DNA of 64,000 nt from Marinobacter changyiensis (GCF_009193265.1 NZ_VZZZ01000005.1:124001-188000), one strand, 5' to 3'; positions 10,639 to 22,307 are shown, counted from the first letter of the stretch. The notes: generated by a model from the sequence alone, not told the origin. Translations and numbers: made by a program.

Positions 10639-11388
10639 TCAGCTCTCGGGGTTGTCGCCACCCTCAATCAGGGTTCCTTCGTTTTCACCCACTACGATTC
10701 GGGTCAAAACGCCGGGTTTGTTCATATTGAATACGCGTACCGGCATGCTCTGGTCACGACACAGGCATATTGCGGTCAGATCCATCACGCCCAGCTTCTT
10801 GTCCAGCACTTCATCGTAGGTCAGGCGCTCGTATTTTTGAGCCGACGGATCTTTCACCGGATCCGCAGAGTATACACCGTCCACCTTGGTTGCCTTCAGT
10901 ACCACGTCTGCTTCGATTTCAATGCCGCGAAGGCAGGCCGCAGAATCGGTGGTAAAAAACGGATTGCCGGTGCCCGCGCAGAAAATAACCACATCGCCGT
11001 CTTTCAGATCACGCAAGGCCCGGCGCCGGTCATAATGCTCAACCACACCACTCATGGGAATCGCCGACATGACGCTGGTGCGGATATTGCACCGCTCCAG
11101 GGCATCCCGCATGGCCAGGCCATTCATGACAGTCGCCAGCATGCCCATGTGGTCCCCTGTCACCCGGTCCATGCCAGCGGCATTCAGGGCGGCACCCCGG
11201 AACAGGTTGCCGCCGCCGATCACCAGGCCGACCTGCACGCCAATACCGATCAAGGCGCCGATTTCAAGCGCCATCCGGTCGAGTACTTTGGGGTCAATTC
11301 CGAAATCGTGGTCCCCCATCAGCGCTTCACCGCTGAGTTTGAGCAAAACACGTTTGTATCTGGGCTGGGTGCCTGACTGCTTTGCCAT
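10639..11388 (-). CDS. pyrH: Uridylate kinase (UMP kinase)
   Basis: PyrH phosphorylates UMP to UDP; it is a hexameric amino-acid-kinase-fold enzyme regulated by UTP and GTP. The 249-residue protein shows [14 protein letters not shown] at the N terminus, [19 protein letters not shown], the nucleotide loop [13 protein letters not shown] and the PVRVFNM segment near the end. UDP made here feeds the UDP-sugars used by lipid A and polysaccharide genes in this window. It lies between tsf and frr; the 235-base gap to tsf contains a strong hairpin, annotated separately. Confidence 0.96.
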   Translation of the reverse strand: MAKQSGTQPRYKRVLLKLSGEALMGDHDFGIDPKVLDRMALEIGALIGIGVQVGLVIGGGNLFRGAALNAAGMDRVTGDHMGMLATVMNGLAMRDALERCNIRTSVMSAIPMSGVVEHYDRRRALRDLKDGDVVIFCAGTGNPFFTTDSAACLRGIEIEADVVLKATKVDGVYSADPVKDPSAQKYERLTYDEVLDKKLGVMDLTAICLCRDQSMPVRVFNMNKPGVLTRIVVGENEGTLIEGGDNPES

Positions 11389-11580
11389 GATGCTGCGTCC
11401 CCTTTGTTCATGGTGTCCTGACGGACAATGACTCAGTGGGCAGACCGGGCGGGGAAAACCTCTCTCCGACAGGCCGGGCCGGTATCTGACATCCCTCTCG
11501 GCCGGTTGACGGCAAAAAGGCTATCTCAGATACGAGCCCGCCACGAGGGCCGGGAGATCCCGACTCACGTGGCAGACAAT

Positions 11581-11615
11581 ATTGGCTGCCAGGCAGTGAT
11601 GCCCTGCCAGCCAAT
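11581..11615 (-). other. Inverted repeat between tsf and pyrH
   Basis: A 13-base arm (ATTGGCTGCCAGG) and a near-perfect complementary arm ending CCAGCCAAT flank a short loop just after the tsf stop. The only flaw is one mismatch. There is no U-rich run on the minus-strand side, so it is more likely an RNA processing site, attenuator or 3'-end stabilising hairpin than a simple terminator. The remaining 190 bases before pyrH hold no other feature I can support. Confidence 0.5.
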
Positions 11616-11623
11616 CAGGAACA

Positions 11624-12493
11624 TCAGGACTTGCTGGAGCCAGCTGCTGCTGCAACCTCGGCCGCAAAATCCACTGTTTCCCTTTCAATACCTTCGCCCA
11701 CTTCAATGCGCACGAAGCTGGACAGCTCGCCGCCGTTGCTCTTGACCAGAGCACCAACGGTCTGCTCCGGGTTTTTGACGAACGGCTGGTCAACCAGGCT
11801 GTTTTCCTTCAGGAACTTGCCAATCCGGCCGGCCATCATCTTCTCGACAATTTCTGCCGGCTTGCCTGCCATGTCGGGCTGGGCACGGATGATGTCCTTT
11901 TCCTGCTCGACTTCGTCCTGGGGCATGTCTTCGCCACGGGCAACGCGCGGGTTAACCGCGGCGACGTGCATGGCGATATCACGGGCAACTTCAGAATCCC
12001 CGGCGGTCAGGGCGACCACGGCAGCGATCTTGTTGTTGCTGTGCACGTAGCCATCAACCACGGCGCCTTCAACCTTGACGACACGACGCACGGTGACGTT
12101 TTCGCCAATCTTCTGGACCAGGGCTTCCCGCTTGCTCTCAAGGTCACCGGCCATCAGCTTGGCAACGTCGGTTTCGTCATTGGCAAAGGCTGTGTCCAGC
12201 ACTTCGCGCACGAAATCCAGGAAGTTATCGTCACGGGCCACGAAGTCGGTTTCGGAGTTCACTTCAAGAATGAACGCACGGGTGTTGTCGTCAGACACTT
12301 TCACCAGGGCAACGCCTTCCGCAGCGGTACGGCCTGCTTTCTTGGCAGCCTTGAGGCCGGAAGACTTACGCATGTTCTCGATTGCTGCGTCGACATCGCC
12401 CTCGCTCTCGACCAGTGCTTTTTTGCACTCCATCATGCCAAGACCGGTACGCTCACGCAGCTCTTTGACCATTGCAGCGGTAATTGCAGCCAT
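11624..12493 (-). CDS. tsf: Translation elongation factor Ts
   Basis: EF-Ts is the guanine nucleotide exchange factor for EF-Tu. The 289-residue product begins [27 protein letters not shown] (UBA-like N-terminal domain). It contains the EF-Tu-contacting motif [13 protein letters not shown] and the two-subdomain core with the HVAAVNP segment. A TTG two codons upstream is in frame, but GAGGA is positioned for the ATG at 12493, giving the standard N terminus. It follows rpsB by about 170 bases, as in nearly all bacteria. Confidence 0.97.
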   Translation of the reverse strand: MAAITAAMVKELRERTGLGMMECKKALVESEGDVDAAIENMRKSSGLKAAKKAGRTAAEGVALVKVSDDNTRAFILEVNSETDFVARDDNFLDFVREVLDTAFANDETDVAKLMAGDLESKREALVQKIGENVTVRRVVKVEGAVVDGYVHSNNKIAAVVALTAGDSEVARDIAMHVAAVNPRVARGEDMPQDEVEQEKDIIRAQPDMAGKPAEIVEKMMAGRIGKFLKENSLVDQPFVKNPEQTVGALVKSNGGELSSFVRIEVGEGIERETVDFAAEVAAAAGSSKS

Positions 12494-12565
12494 GTTCAAT
12501 CCTCTTATTTCAGAAATCCGGAATCTGCACCGGCGCGATGCCGGTACAACCTTTAATGATTGTCT

Positions 12566-12606
12566 GCTTAAAGAAAGGGGGACCGGAGAATACCCCTGAG
12601 CCCCCT
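12566..12606 (-). terminator. Candidate attenuator/terminator hairpin between rpsB and tsf
   Basis: On the minus strand AGGGGG (12606-12601) can pair with CCCCCT (12581-12576), followed by TTCTTTAAG. The loop is long (about 19 bases) and contains further self-complementary bases. rpsB-tsf operons often have a partial terminator here, so this is a plausible weak attenuator that sets S2 to EF-Ts ratio. The fold is by eye only. Confidence 0.35.
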
Positions 12607-12664
12607 CTCTGGCGCTGAAACAGAATCAGCAAACAACGCTCAATGCAGTGTAAAGCCGCAGGCC

Positions 12665-13414
12665 TTATTCGGCTGCAGGCGCTGCACCCGCAACGTCTTC
12701 GCTGACTTCAACGAATTCATCCGCGCCGGTGCCGGCAGTTGATGCTTCAATGCAGGTGTCGGCAACGGCTTTCACGTAGATCTGGATCGCACGGATAGCA
12801 TCGTCATTGCCCGGAATGACGTAATCAACGCCGTCCGGATCACTGTTGGTATCGACAATGCCGATAACCGGGATGCCCAGCTTGTTGGCTTCCTTGATCG
12901 CAATCCGCTCGTGGTCAACGTCGATCACGAACAGTGCGTCAGGCAGGCCGCCCATATCCTTGATACCGCCAATGCTGCGCTCAAGCTTGTCCATTTCACG
13001 GGTACGCTCGAGAGCTTCTTTCTTGGTCAGCTTGTCGAAGGTACCGTCCTGGCTCTGGGTTTCCAGCTCACGGTAACGACGGATAGACTGACGAATGGTC
13101 TTGTAGTTGGTCAGCATGCCACCCAACCAGCGGTGGTTTACATAAGGCTGGCCAGCACGGTCTGCTTCTTCCTTGATAACCTTCGCTGCTGCACGTTTGG
13201 TGCCGACGAAGAGAACCTTGTTCTTGCTGTTAGCCAGCTTCTGAACAAAATCCAGCGCTTCGTTAAACGCAGGAACGGTCTGTTCAAGGTTGATGATGTG
13301 AATCTTGTTGCGGGAGCCGAAGATGAACTTCGACATTTTCGGGTTCCAGTAACGGGTCTGGTGACCGAAGTGAGCACCTGCCTTGAGCAGGTCACGCATA
13401 TTTACCTGAGCCAT
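12665..13414 (-). CDS. rpsB: Small ribosomal subunit protein S2
   Basis: S2 binds near h26 of 16S rRNA and joins late in 30S assembly. The 249-residue protein has the classic start [20 protein letters not shown], the [17 protein letters not shown] segment, and [19 protein letters not shown]. It ends in an alanine/acidic tail (AGAAPAAE). It is the first gene of the minus-strand rpsB-tsf-pyrH-frr series and is divergent from map, with 301 bases between them that hold the promoters described below. Confidence 0.98.
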   Translation of the reverse strand: MAQVNMRDLLKAGAHFGHQTRYWNPKMSKFIFGSRNKIHIINLEQTVPAFNEALDFVQKLANSKNKVLFVGTKRAAAKVIKEEADRAGQPYVNHRWLGGMLTNYKTIRQSIRRYRELETQSQDGTFDKLTKKEALERTREMDKLERSIGGIKDMGGLPDALFVIDVDHERIAIKEANKLGIPVIGIVDTNSDPDGVDYVIPGNDDAIRAIQIYVKAVADTCIEASTAGTGADEFVEVSEDVAGAAPAAE

Positions 13415-13557
13415 GATATTTACCTTGTTAGCTTCGGGTTAGTCCTCCACACGTCCAATTGCCCAAACCTTTCTCCACTGCAATGGAAGCCAGGCACCCT
13501 GGAACAACGTGTCGACGCGTGTGCGAATTTGCCTGAGTGTGACCGGAAGATCACCGC

Positions 13558-13600
13558 TCGGCGGGCGCGTTTATACCATATTTGCAGCCGGGAGCGCCAG
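13558..13600 (-). promoter_or_regulatory. Candidate rpsB promoter with GC-rich discriminator
   Basis: On the minus strand a TATAAA -10 box (13575-13570, inside TGGTATAAACGCG) is followed at once by a very GC-rich stretch (GCGCCCGCCGAG), the discriminator type seen in stringently controlled ribosomal promoters. The -35 region is not recognisable by eye. It lies about 150 bases upstream of rpsB, leaving a leader long enough for S2 autoregulation, which is known in other gammaproteobacteria. Confidence 0.4.
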
Positions 13601-13655
13601 ATTTTTTGGCCTGAACATCTTGGTCGGCTAACGGTAGGCCCGACCGAGTTGGTCC

Positions 13656-13684
13656 TTGTACCTCAGCCGCCCGCCCCCTAAAAT
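13656..13684 (+). promoter_or_regulatory. Candidate sigma-70 promoter of map
   Basis: TTGTAC (13656-13661) and TAAAAT (13679-13684) are separated by exactly 17 bases and lie about 32 bases upstream of the map ATG. Both boxes match the sigma-70 consensus in four or five of six positions. This would drive map and probably the closely coupled glnD-dapC-yffB genes. Confidence 0.5.
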
Positions 13685-13715
13685 GAGCGACTGATTCAAG
13701 TTAACGGGATTTCCC

Positions 13716-14486
13716 ATGCAGGTATCGATTAAGACCCCGGAAGAGATCGAAAAAATGCGCGTAGCGGGCCGGCTGGCCTCTGAGGTGCTCGAGATGATTG
13801 GCGAGCACGTCAAGCCCGGCGTGACCACCGAAGAGCTCGACCGGATCTGTCACGAGTACATCGTCAATGTCCAGGAGGCCATTCCGGCCCCGTTAAACTA
13901 TAAAGGGTTCCCGAAGTCGATCTGTACGTCCGTGAACCATGTGATCTGCCACGGCATCCCCAGTGACAAGAAAATCCTCAAAAACGGCGACATTCTCAAT
14001 ATCGATGTGACCGTCATAAAAGATGAGTTCCACGGCGATACCAGCAAGATGTTTTTTGTCGGCGAGCCCAAGATCGCTGCGGAGCGCCTGGTACGCATCA
14101 CCCAGGAATGCCTCTATAAAGGCATCGAGTTGGTCAGGCCCGGTGCCCGCCTGGGGGATATCGGCCATGTCATCCAGCAGCACGCCGAAAAGAACCGATA
14201 TTCCGTGGTCCGGGAATATTGCGGCCACGGCATTGGCCGGGTGTTCCATGAGGAGCCCCAGGTCATGCATTACGGTCGCCCCGGCACCGGGCTGGAGCTC
14301 AAAGAAGGCATGACCTTCACCATCGAGCCGATGATCAACCAGGGCAAAAAAGACTGCAAACTGCTGCCGGACGACTGGACCGTGGTGACCAAGGACCACA
14401 AACTATCCGCCCAGTGGGAACACACCATTCTGGTCACCGCAGACGGTTACGAAGTACTGACAAAACGTACAGAAGAAGCGTTTTAA
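13716..14486 (+). CDS. map: Type I methionine aminopeptidase
   Basis: Map removes the initiator Met from nascent proteins. The 256-residue protein has the type Ia layout without a zinc-finger extension. Metal-binding residues are visible in order: Asp in DILNIDVTV, Asp in DEFHGDTSK, His in CGHGIGRVFHEEP, Glu in FTIEPM, Glu in SAQWEHT. VNHVICHGIP holds the substrate His. The gene is directly abutted by glnD (the next base after TAA), so the two are very likely translated from one message. Confidence 0.97.
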   Translation: MQVSIKTPEEIEKMRVAGRLASEVLEMIGEHVKPGVTTEELDRICHEYIVNVQEAIPAPLNYKGFPKSICTSVNHVICHGIPSDKKILKNGDILNIDVTVIKDEFHGDTSKMFFVGEPKIAAERLVRITQECLYKGIELVRPGARLGDIGHVIQQHAEKNRYSVVREYCGHGIGRVFHEEPQVMHYGRPGTGLELKEGMTFTIEPMINQGKKDCKLLPDDWTVVTKDHKLSAQWEHTILVTADGYEVLTKRTEEAF

Positions 14487-17132
14487 GTGACTCAAGCCGC
14501 CCTGGAATCCCGTATTCGCAGTGAACCATCCCCCGTGGTTGCGGCCAGGGAACTGCTGCGGGAGGCCTACAATACCGATGCAGAGGCTTTCAGGAACGGA
14601 GCGGACGTTCGGGAGCTGGTCCGTCACAGGGCGGATACGGTGGATCAGGTGTTGCGTTTGATCTGGTGCCGCTACCCGTTTGCAGAATCCGGCGATATCT
14701 CGCTGATCGCAGTGGGCGGTTACGGTCGCGGGGAACTGCATCCCCATTCCGACATCGACCTGCTGATCCTGACCCGGGACGGCGTGCGCGAAGCCTGGCA
14801 GGAAGACCTGAGTGCCTTTGTCACCCTGCTATGGGATTTGAGACTCGACATCGGGCACAGCGTGCGCAGCATCGAAGAGAGCAAACAAGCCGCCCGAGAC
14901 GACGTCACCATTCTCACCAACCTGCTGGAAACACGCACCATTGCAGGCCCTGATGAACTCCGGGCAACCCTGAGCGAGGATGTCTACGAAGACGACGTCA
15001 GCTCTGACCGCGACTACTTTATTGCCAAGCGTGAAGAACAGAAACGGCGGCATCAGAAGTACGGCGACACCGAATACAATCTGGAACCCAACGTCAAAGG
15101 GTCCCCCGGCGCATTGAGAGACATCCAGACCATCGGCTGGATTACCAAGCGCCACTTTGGCCTGCAAAGCATCGCCGATCTCACCCGTTTCAGCATCCTG
15201 ACGGAAGAGGAATACCAGATTCTGTTTCAGGGCGAGACCTTTCTCTGGCAGCTTCGCTACGGGCTGCAGCTGATTGCCGACCGCAATGAAAACCGGCTGC
15301 TGTTCGATCACCAGCGGGCTCTGGCCGAAATGCTGGGCTACCGGGATGAAGGCAAACGTCTCGGTGTTGAGCTGATGATGCAGGCTTATTACCGCACCGT
15401 ACTGTCCCTGGCCGAGCTGGCCGACGTGATTCTCCAGTATTACGACGAGGCCATCCTGGACACCGAGGGCCAGGAAGTTATCCGGCCCCTGAACAAGCGC
15501 TTCCAGACCCGCAACAACTACATCGAGGCGGTCAATAATCAGGTGTTCGCCTACGCGCCCTACGCCATCCTGGAAATTTTTGTGCTGATGGCCCAGCACC
15601 CGGAAATCAAGGGTATTCGGGCGACCACCATCCGTTCACTGCGGGCACACCGGCACCTGATCGATGACGCCTTCCGCTCCGACCTGGCGGTCACCTCCCT
15701 GTTCATGGAGCTGCTGAAAACACCCCATGAGCTGGACCAGACCCTGTCCCACATGAAGAAGTACAGCGTGCTGGGTCGCTACCTGCCAGAGTTCGGCGAC
15801 ATCATCGGTCAGATGCAGTACGACCTGTTCCACATCTACACCGTCGATGCCCACACCCTGAGGGTCATCCGGAACATGGTGCGACTTGGCAGACCGGAAG
15901 CCCGCAAGGACTGCCCGCTCGCTTCCCGCCTGGTTCACAGGCTGCCAAAACTGGAAGTGCTGTACATCGCCGGTCTTTATCACGATATCGCCAAGGGCCG
16001 CGGGGGTGACCACTCGGAGCTGGGCGCGGTTGACGCGATAGAATTTTGCAAGCGCCACCACCTGAGTGCACGGGATACCCAGCTGATCGCCTGGCTGGTG
16101 GAAAACCACCTGCTGATGTCCATGACCGCCCAGCGCAAGGACATTTCAGACCCGGACATTATCAACGGGTTTGCCCGCGCCGTACCCAGCCAGGTGCACC
16201 TGGATTATCTCTATGTGATGACCGTGTGCGACATCAGCGCCACCAACCCCAAGCTCTGGAACACCTGGCGCGCCTCTCTGCTGAGGCAGCTTTACATTGA
16301 GACCAAACTGGCGCTGCGTCGGGGCACCGAGACCCCCGTGGATCGCCAGGAATGGGTCCGCGCGACCCAGTCCGAAGCCCGGGAAATCCTGCACGCCCAG
16401 AACATGTCCGACGAGCAGATTGATCACCTGTGGGACACCCTGGACGAGGAATACTTCCTGCAGGATTCCACCGTCGATATCGCCTGGCAGACGGCCGCGA
16501 TCATCCGCCATGGCGATGATCCGGACCCCCTGGTACTGATCCGCGACACCAAAGGCGGGCCGACCGACGGCTATTCCCAGATCATTATCTATGTCAAAGA
16601 CCGGGTAGCACTGTTCGCCGCCACCACGGCCGTACTGGAGCAACTGAACCTGAACATCGTCGATGCCCGCATCAGTTCCAGCGAAGGCCCCTATTCCATC
16701 AGTGCGTATGTGGTGCTGGATGAACAGGGCCAGCCTCTGGGCAACGACCCGGCGCGCAAAGAACGCGTGCGGAAACGGCTGATTGAGGAGCTGGATGACC
16801 CGAATGATTATCCGGACATTATTCATCGGCGCACGCCCAGGCAGCTCAAGCATTTTGCCTTCCCGACCGAGGTGACGCTCTCCAACGACACCTTCAACCA
16901 GCGTACCGTTATCGAGGTCATTACCCCGGACCGGCCCGGTCTGCTGGCGCGGGTTGGACGGGTATTACTGGAGCACCGGGTCAAACTGACCAATGCCAAA
17001 ATCGCCACCCTCGGCGAGCGCGTGGAAGACGTCTTCTTTGTGACGGACGAGCACGGCAACGCGATCAGTGACCCGGCGATCTGCCAGGCCCTGCAACAGA
17101 ATTTGTGTACCATGCTGGACGACACCCAATGA
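14487..17132 (+). CDS. glnD: Bifunctional uridylyltransferase/uridylyl-removing enzyme GlnD
   Basis: GlnD senses glutamine and adds or removes UMP on PII proteins, setting nitrogen metabolism. The 881-residue protein starts at a GTG immediately after the map TAA. Domains: nucleotidyltransferase with GGYGRGELHPHSDIDLL (about 77-93); a helical linker; an HD domain with LYHDIAKGRGGDHSELG (about 496-512) for UMP removal; and two ACT domains (from about 690 and 800, the second containing VITPDRPGLLARVGRVLLEH) that bind glutamine. All expected catalytic residues are visible. Its stop overlaps the dapC start (ATGA). Confidence 0.97.
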   Translation: MTQAALESRIRSEPSPVVAARELLREAYNTDAEAFRNGADVRELVRHRADTVDQVLRLIWCRYPFAESGDISLIAVGGYGRGELHPHSDIDLLILTRDGVREAWQEDLSAFVTLLWDLRLDIGHSVRSIEESKQAARDDVTILTNLLETRTIAGPDELRATLSEDVYEDDVSSDRDYFIAKREEQKRRHQKYGDTEYNLEPNVKGSPGALRDIQTIGWITKRHFGLQSIADLTRFSILTEEEYQILFQGETFLWQLRYGLQLIADRNENRLLFDHQRALAEMLGYRDEGKRLGVELMMQAYYRTVLSLAELADVILQYYDEAILDTEGQEVIRPLNKRFQTRNNYIEAVNNQVFAYAPYAILEIFVLMAQHPEIKGIRATTIRSLRAHRHLIDDAFRSDLAVTSLFMELLKTPHELDQTLSHMKKYSVLGRYLPEFGDIIGQMQYDLFHIYTVDAHTLRVIRNMVRLGRPEARKDCPLASRLVHRLPKLEVLYIAGLYHDIAKGRGGDHSELGAVDAIEFCKRHHLSARDTQLIAWLVENHLLMSMTAQRKDISDPDIINGFARAVPSQVHLDYLYVMTVCDISATNPKLWNTWRASLLRQLYIETKLALRRGTETPVDRQEWVRATQSEAREILHAQNMSDEQIDHLWDTLDEEYFLQDSTVDIAWQTAAIIRHGDDPDPLVLIRDTKGGPTDGYSQIIIYVKDRVALFAATTAVLEQLNLNIVDARISSSEGPYSISAYVVLDEQGQPLGNDPARKERVRKRLIEELDDPNDYPDIIHRRTPRQLKHFAFPTEVTLSNDTFNQRTVIEVITPDRPGLLARVGRVLLEHRVKLTNAKIATLGERVEDVFFVTDEHGNAISDPAICQALQQNLCTMLDDTQ

Positions 17133-18337
17133 ACCCCAATCTGTCCCGTCTTCACCCTTATCCGTTTGAGAAACTCGCCAAACTCAAAAAAGAGGTGGTG
17201 CCGCCCTCACACCTGTCAGCGATTTCATTAGGCATTGGTGAGCCAAAACATCCGGCACCGGAATTTGTCAAACAGGTGATTGCGGATAATCTCGACCGAC
17301 TGTCCAATTATCCCACCACCGGCGGCATTCCCGAGCTGCGACAGGCTATTGCCGACTGGGCGACACGGCGCTTCCAGCTGACGGCGGGCACACTGACGCC
17401 GCAAGCCCATGTCGTGCCTGTGAACGGCACCCGTGAAGGCATTTTCTCGCTGGTCCAATCGGTGATAGACAGCAGCAAGCCCGCGACCGTGGTGAGCCCC
17501 AATCCGTTTTACCAGATCTACGAGGGTGCCGCTCTGCTCGCCGGTGCGACGCCTCACTATCTGGCCTGCGATGGCAGCAACGGTTTTATTCCGGATTTTG
17601 GCGCAGTGCCGGCGTCGGTATGGCAAGAGTGCCAGATTCTGTTTCTCTGCTCCCCCGGCAATCCCAGCGGAGCGGTTATTCCCCGTGAGGTGCTGGCCCA
17701 GGTGATTGAGCTCGCCGACCGGTACAATTTCGTGGTGGCCTCAGACGAGTGCTATTCGGAACTTTACCCGGACGAAAGCCACCCGCCAGAGGGCCTGCTG
17801 CAAGCCTGCGCCGCCCTTGGCAGGGACGACTACGCCCGCTGCATCGTCTTTCACAGCCTCTCCAAGCGCAGTAACTTGCCAGGCATGCGTTCCGGCTTTG
17901 TGGCCGGAGATGCCGGCATTCTGAAAGACTACCTGCGCTATCGGACCTACCACGGCTCCGCCATGCCGGTTCAACACCAGCTGGCCAGCATTGCCGCCTG
18001 GCAGGACGAAGACCACGTGCGTGAAAACCGGGTCGCCTACCGGGCAAAATTCGAAGCCGTCGTTCCCATCCTGCAGCGGGTCATGAAGGTGGACTTTCCG
18101 GACGCAGGTTTTTATCTCTGGCCGGAAACCCCGGGCCTGGATGATGAAACCTTCGCCAAGGAATTGTCGGCGCAGCAGAATGTCCACGTGCTCCCGGGCC
18201 GTTATCTCTCCCGTACCGTTGACGGCTACAATCCGGGTGAGAACCGGGTACGGATGGCCCTGGTGGCACCGCTGGAGGAGTGTGTCGAGGCGGCACACCG
18301 CATCGTGACCTTTGTAAAAGGGTTTAATCAGGCATGA
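17129..18337 (+). CDS. dapC: Succinyldiaminopimelate transaminase DapC
   Basis: A fold-type I PLP aminotransferase, probably the N-succinyl-LL-DAP transaminase of the succinylase lysine/peptidoglycan pathway. The 402-residue form starts at the ATG at 17129, overlapping the glnD TGA by four bases; an in-frame ATG 24 bases upstream is inside glnD and lacks support. Seen: NPFYQIYEGAALLAGA, CSPGNPSGAVIP, the PLP Lys in SLSKRSNLPGMRSGF and the final Arg region NRVRMALV. Placement between glnD and dapD/dapE, as in Pseudomonas, is what makes DapC more likely than another class I aminotransferase. Confidence 0.92.
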   Translation: MNPNLSRLHPYPFEKLAKLKKEVVPPSHLSAISLGIGEPKHPAPEFVKQVIADNLDRLSNYPTTGGIPELRQAIADWATRRFQLTAGTLTPQAHVVPVNGTREGIFSLVQSVIDSSKPATVVSPNPFYQIYEGAALLAGATPHYLACDGSNGFIPDFGAVPASVWQECQILFLCSPGNPSGAVIPREVLAQVIELADRYNFVVASDECYSELYPDESHPPEGLLQACAALGRDDYARCIVFHSLSKRSNLPGMRSGFVAGDAGILKDYLRYRTYHGSAMPVQHQLASIAAWQDEDHVRENRVAYRAKFEAVVPILQRVMKVDFPDAGFYLWPETPGLDDETFAKELSAQQNVHVLPGRYLSRTVDGYNPGENRVRMALVAPLEECVEAAHRIVTFVKGFNQA

Positions 18338-18672
18338 AACTTTACGGCATCAGGAACTGCGACACCGTGAAAAAAGCCCGCAAGTGGCTGGATGAGTCTG
18401 GCGTCGCCTATGAATTCCACGATTTCAAAAAAGACGGCCTGAGCCCTGAATTGCTCGAACGTTGGGAGCAGGCGGTCGGCTGGGAAGGGTTAATCAACCG
18501 CCGCGGCACCAGCTGGCGTAAATTGCCGAACGAGGTTCGTGATAACATCAGCGCCCGGTCAGCCCATGACGCCATGCTTGCTAACCCGTCCATGATCAAA
18601 CGGCCGGTGGTGGAACTGGGCAATGACGTGCTGGTCGGCTTCAACGCTGACGAGTGGGCCGGGCGTTTCTGA
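18334..18672 (+). CDS. yffB: ArsC/Spx-family protein (YffB-like)
   Basis: A 112-residue thioredoxin-fold protein of the ArsC/Spx/YffB family. The start MKLYGIRNCDTVKKARKWL holds a single Cys with the basic residues typical of this group; the FHDFKKDGL and RRGTSWRKLP segments are also family-like. E. coli YffB, a glutathione-linked reductase by structural work, is the closest type I can name; arsenate reductase activity is not implied. It overlaps dapC by four bases and precedes dapD, the same position as in Pseudomonas. Physiological role unknown. Confidence 0.85.
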   Translation: MKLYGIRNCDTVKKARKWLDESGVAYEFHDFKKDGLSPELLERWEQAVGWEGLINRRGTSWRKLPNEVRDNISARSAHDAMLANPSMIKRPVVELGNDVLVGFNADEWAGRF

Positions 18673-18746
18673 CACGGTCCGCCGCAAACCATTTTATTTT
18701 TCAGACAGACCATTATCTATCTAACTATTGAGGAGCAACCCCAGCT

Positions 18747-20982
<2,236 letters not shown>

Positions 20983-21014
20983 AAAATACCCCAGGTCAAA
21001 ATTGAAATTCCCAT

Positions 21015-21085
21015 TGTAGGAGCGGTTTCAACCGCGAAAAATGCCCGCGGCCTCGCACCGATTCGCGACTGAAGTCGCTCCTTCA
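21015..21085. repeat. REP palindrome pair
   Basis: Two oppositely written REP units: a TGTAGGAGCGGTTTCAACCG form (21015-21038) and a TTCGCGACTGAAGTCGCTCC form (21062-21085), separated by 23 bases. They sit between the converging dapE and slyX genes, a usual site for REP/BIME elements that stabilise 3' ends or act as bidirectional hairpins. Related copies recur through the window. Confidence 0.85.
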
Positions 21086-21105
21086 TTGAGCACTTATTTC
21101 CTCTT

Positions 21106-21324
21106 TCAATAATGCGGCGGCGGGCCTTCCTCTTCTTCGCTTCGGATATTGGAGGGTGAGATCTCCGAGAGTTGCTTGTTGAGGTGTTGTTTGGCCTCCC
21201 AGAGCTTGCGGATGTCCAGCTCCTGCTGGGCTACTTGGTGATTCAGGGCGTTGATGGTGTCGTCCTGAAAGGCCAGCCGGGTTTCCAGCTCGTCCAGCCG
21301 TGCTTCTATACGGTCTTTATTCAT
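21106..21324 (-). CDS. slyX: SlyX family protein
   Basis: A 72-residue coiled-coil protein, the same length as E. coli SlyX. It begins MNKDRIEARLDELETRLAFQDD, continues as a heptad-rich helix to about residue 50 and ends in the conserved PPPHY. The frame can be opened four codons earlier at a TTG, but that start would be almost on top of the GAGG motif, so the ATG at 21324 is preferred. SlyX function is not well established. It is convergent with dapE. Confidence 0.93.
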   Translation of the reverse strand: MNKDRIEARLDELETRLAFQDDTINALNHQVAQQELDIRKLWEAKQHLNKQLSEISPSNIRSEEEEGPPPHY

Positions 21325-21363
21325 GGCGCTTTTCAACCTCTTGCCAGATTGGGAAGAGGTTCC

Positions 21364-21394
21364 TTGGTCAGTGTTTGGGGTTATCTGGTATCAT
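21364..21394 (+). promoter_or_regulatory. Candidate extended -10 promoter upstream of cold-shock gene
   Basis: TGGTATCAT gives an extended -10 (TATCAT at 21389-21394) with a weak TTGGTC (21364-21369) 19 bases upstream. If used, the transcript would have a leader of about 140 bases before the ATG at 21544. Long leaders are typical of regulated cold-shock mRNAs. Confidence 0.4.
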
Positions 21395-21543
21395 GCCGCT
21401 TTTGCGCCGCCGGCTCTTTCGCTTATGCGGACGATAAGGCGGTTTTCATCGACCGTGTAGCCAGGGCAGCTTTTTGATTCTCCAAGTTTACCTGATACAC
21501 GGTTTTTATTGTTTTTTGTCGATTTATGGAGAGTACCTCGTCA

Positions 21544-22125
21544 ATGCGTAATCCAGCTAAAGCGATCCTTTTAGCCATTCTGATCGCAATTCCCGCACCT
21601 TTTATCCTTGGTTTTTTGTTGGTGAATTTCACCCCCGAAGTTTTCCTGGCGCTTTCCCAGTCCGGCTCAAGTGATCAGGGCGGCAGCACAACCTATGTTC
21701 TTGGCAGCGCCCAGGGCATTGCCGCCTATGTTATTACCTTCGTTCTGTTCGCTATTGCCGGTTTTCTGACCTATGCCTTTACCCAACGCAAAGCGTCCGT
21801 ATCCGCGCCAGCTTCCGCCAACGCTCCTCGGCGCCAGGCTCAGGCCGCACCGGCTCAGAGCGACGAGTTTTATGATGACGAAGGTGACGCTGACTACGAC
21901 GACGACAGCCCGGAAGGTGATGAAGAAGGCACCGTGAAGTGGTTCAACGTCAAGAAAGGCTTCGGTTTTATTGTCCGTGACAGTGGTGATGAAGTATTCG
22001 TACATTTCCGCGCGATTCGTGGCCGTGGGCGTCGGGTGTTGCGTCAGGGCCAGTTGGTCCGGTTTACCGTGGTGGAGGCCGATAAGGGTCTGCAGGCGGA
22101 TAATGTGTCCATTTTGAGTGACTGA
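21544..22125 (+). CDS. Membrane-anchored cold-shock domain protein
   Basis: A 193-residue protein that joins two membrane helices (about 8-28 and 56-80) through an acidic, low-complexity linker (about 82-127, rich in A, Q, D, E) to a C-terminal cold-shock domain (about 128-193). The domain has both nucleic-acid-binding motifs: [15 protein letters not shown] (RNP1) and [10 protein letters not shown] (RNP2). The expected topology puts the nucleic-acid-binding domain in the cytoplasm, tethered to the inner membrane. An ATG six codons upstream is possible, but GGAGAG lies ten bases before the ATG at 21544. Role unknown; membrane-localised RNA binding is an inference. Confidence 0.88.
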   Translation: MRNPAKAILLAILIAIPAPFILGFLLVNFTPEVFLALSQSGSSDQGGSTTYVLGSAQGIAAYVITFVLFAIAGFLTYAFTQRKASVSAPASANAPRRQAQAAPAQSDEFYDDEGDADYDDDSPEGDEEGTVKWFNVKKGFGFIVRDSGDEVFVHFRAIRGRGRRVLRQGQLVRFTVVEADKGLQADNVSILSD

Positions 22126-22177
22126 ATTGTGGTTGGAATTGCTCCAGCATCCCAGACTTTGGGGTGGCTGGGGGAAT

Positions 22178-22298
22178 TTCGCGGTTGAAACCGCTCCTAC
22201 CAAGGCGCCTCTGACTTTGGGTTGGCATGGACTTTTCGCGGTTGAAGTCGTTCCTACAGGGGCCTGTTGGGTGATGTAGGAACGGCTTCAGTCGCGAA
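22178..22298. repeat. REP cluster, three units
   Basis: Three REP units: 22178-22200 and 22235-22258 in the TTCGCGGTTGAAACCGCTCC orientation, and 22275-22298 inverted. The first two are part of a 57-base direct repeat that also includes a GACTTTGGG-type flank, so the array seems to have grown by tandem duplication. They lie between the convergent cold-shock gene and the minus-strand hypothetical gene. Confidence 0.85.
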
Positions 22299-22307
22299 TC
22301 TTTCCGG

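Noticed and set aside
10000..11376. A 458-codon open frame on the plus strand
   Set aside because: It lies antisense to frr and pyrH, has no recognisable domain, and its amino-acid make-up is that of a mirror frame in GC-rich DNA.
18334..18672. Arsenate reductase call
   Set aside because: The single N-terminal Cys and YffB-like length fit the ArsC/Spx family, but no ars genes are near and the lysine-operon context matches yffB.
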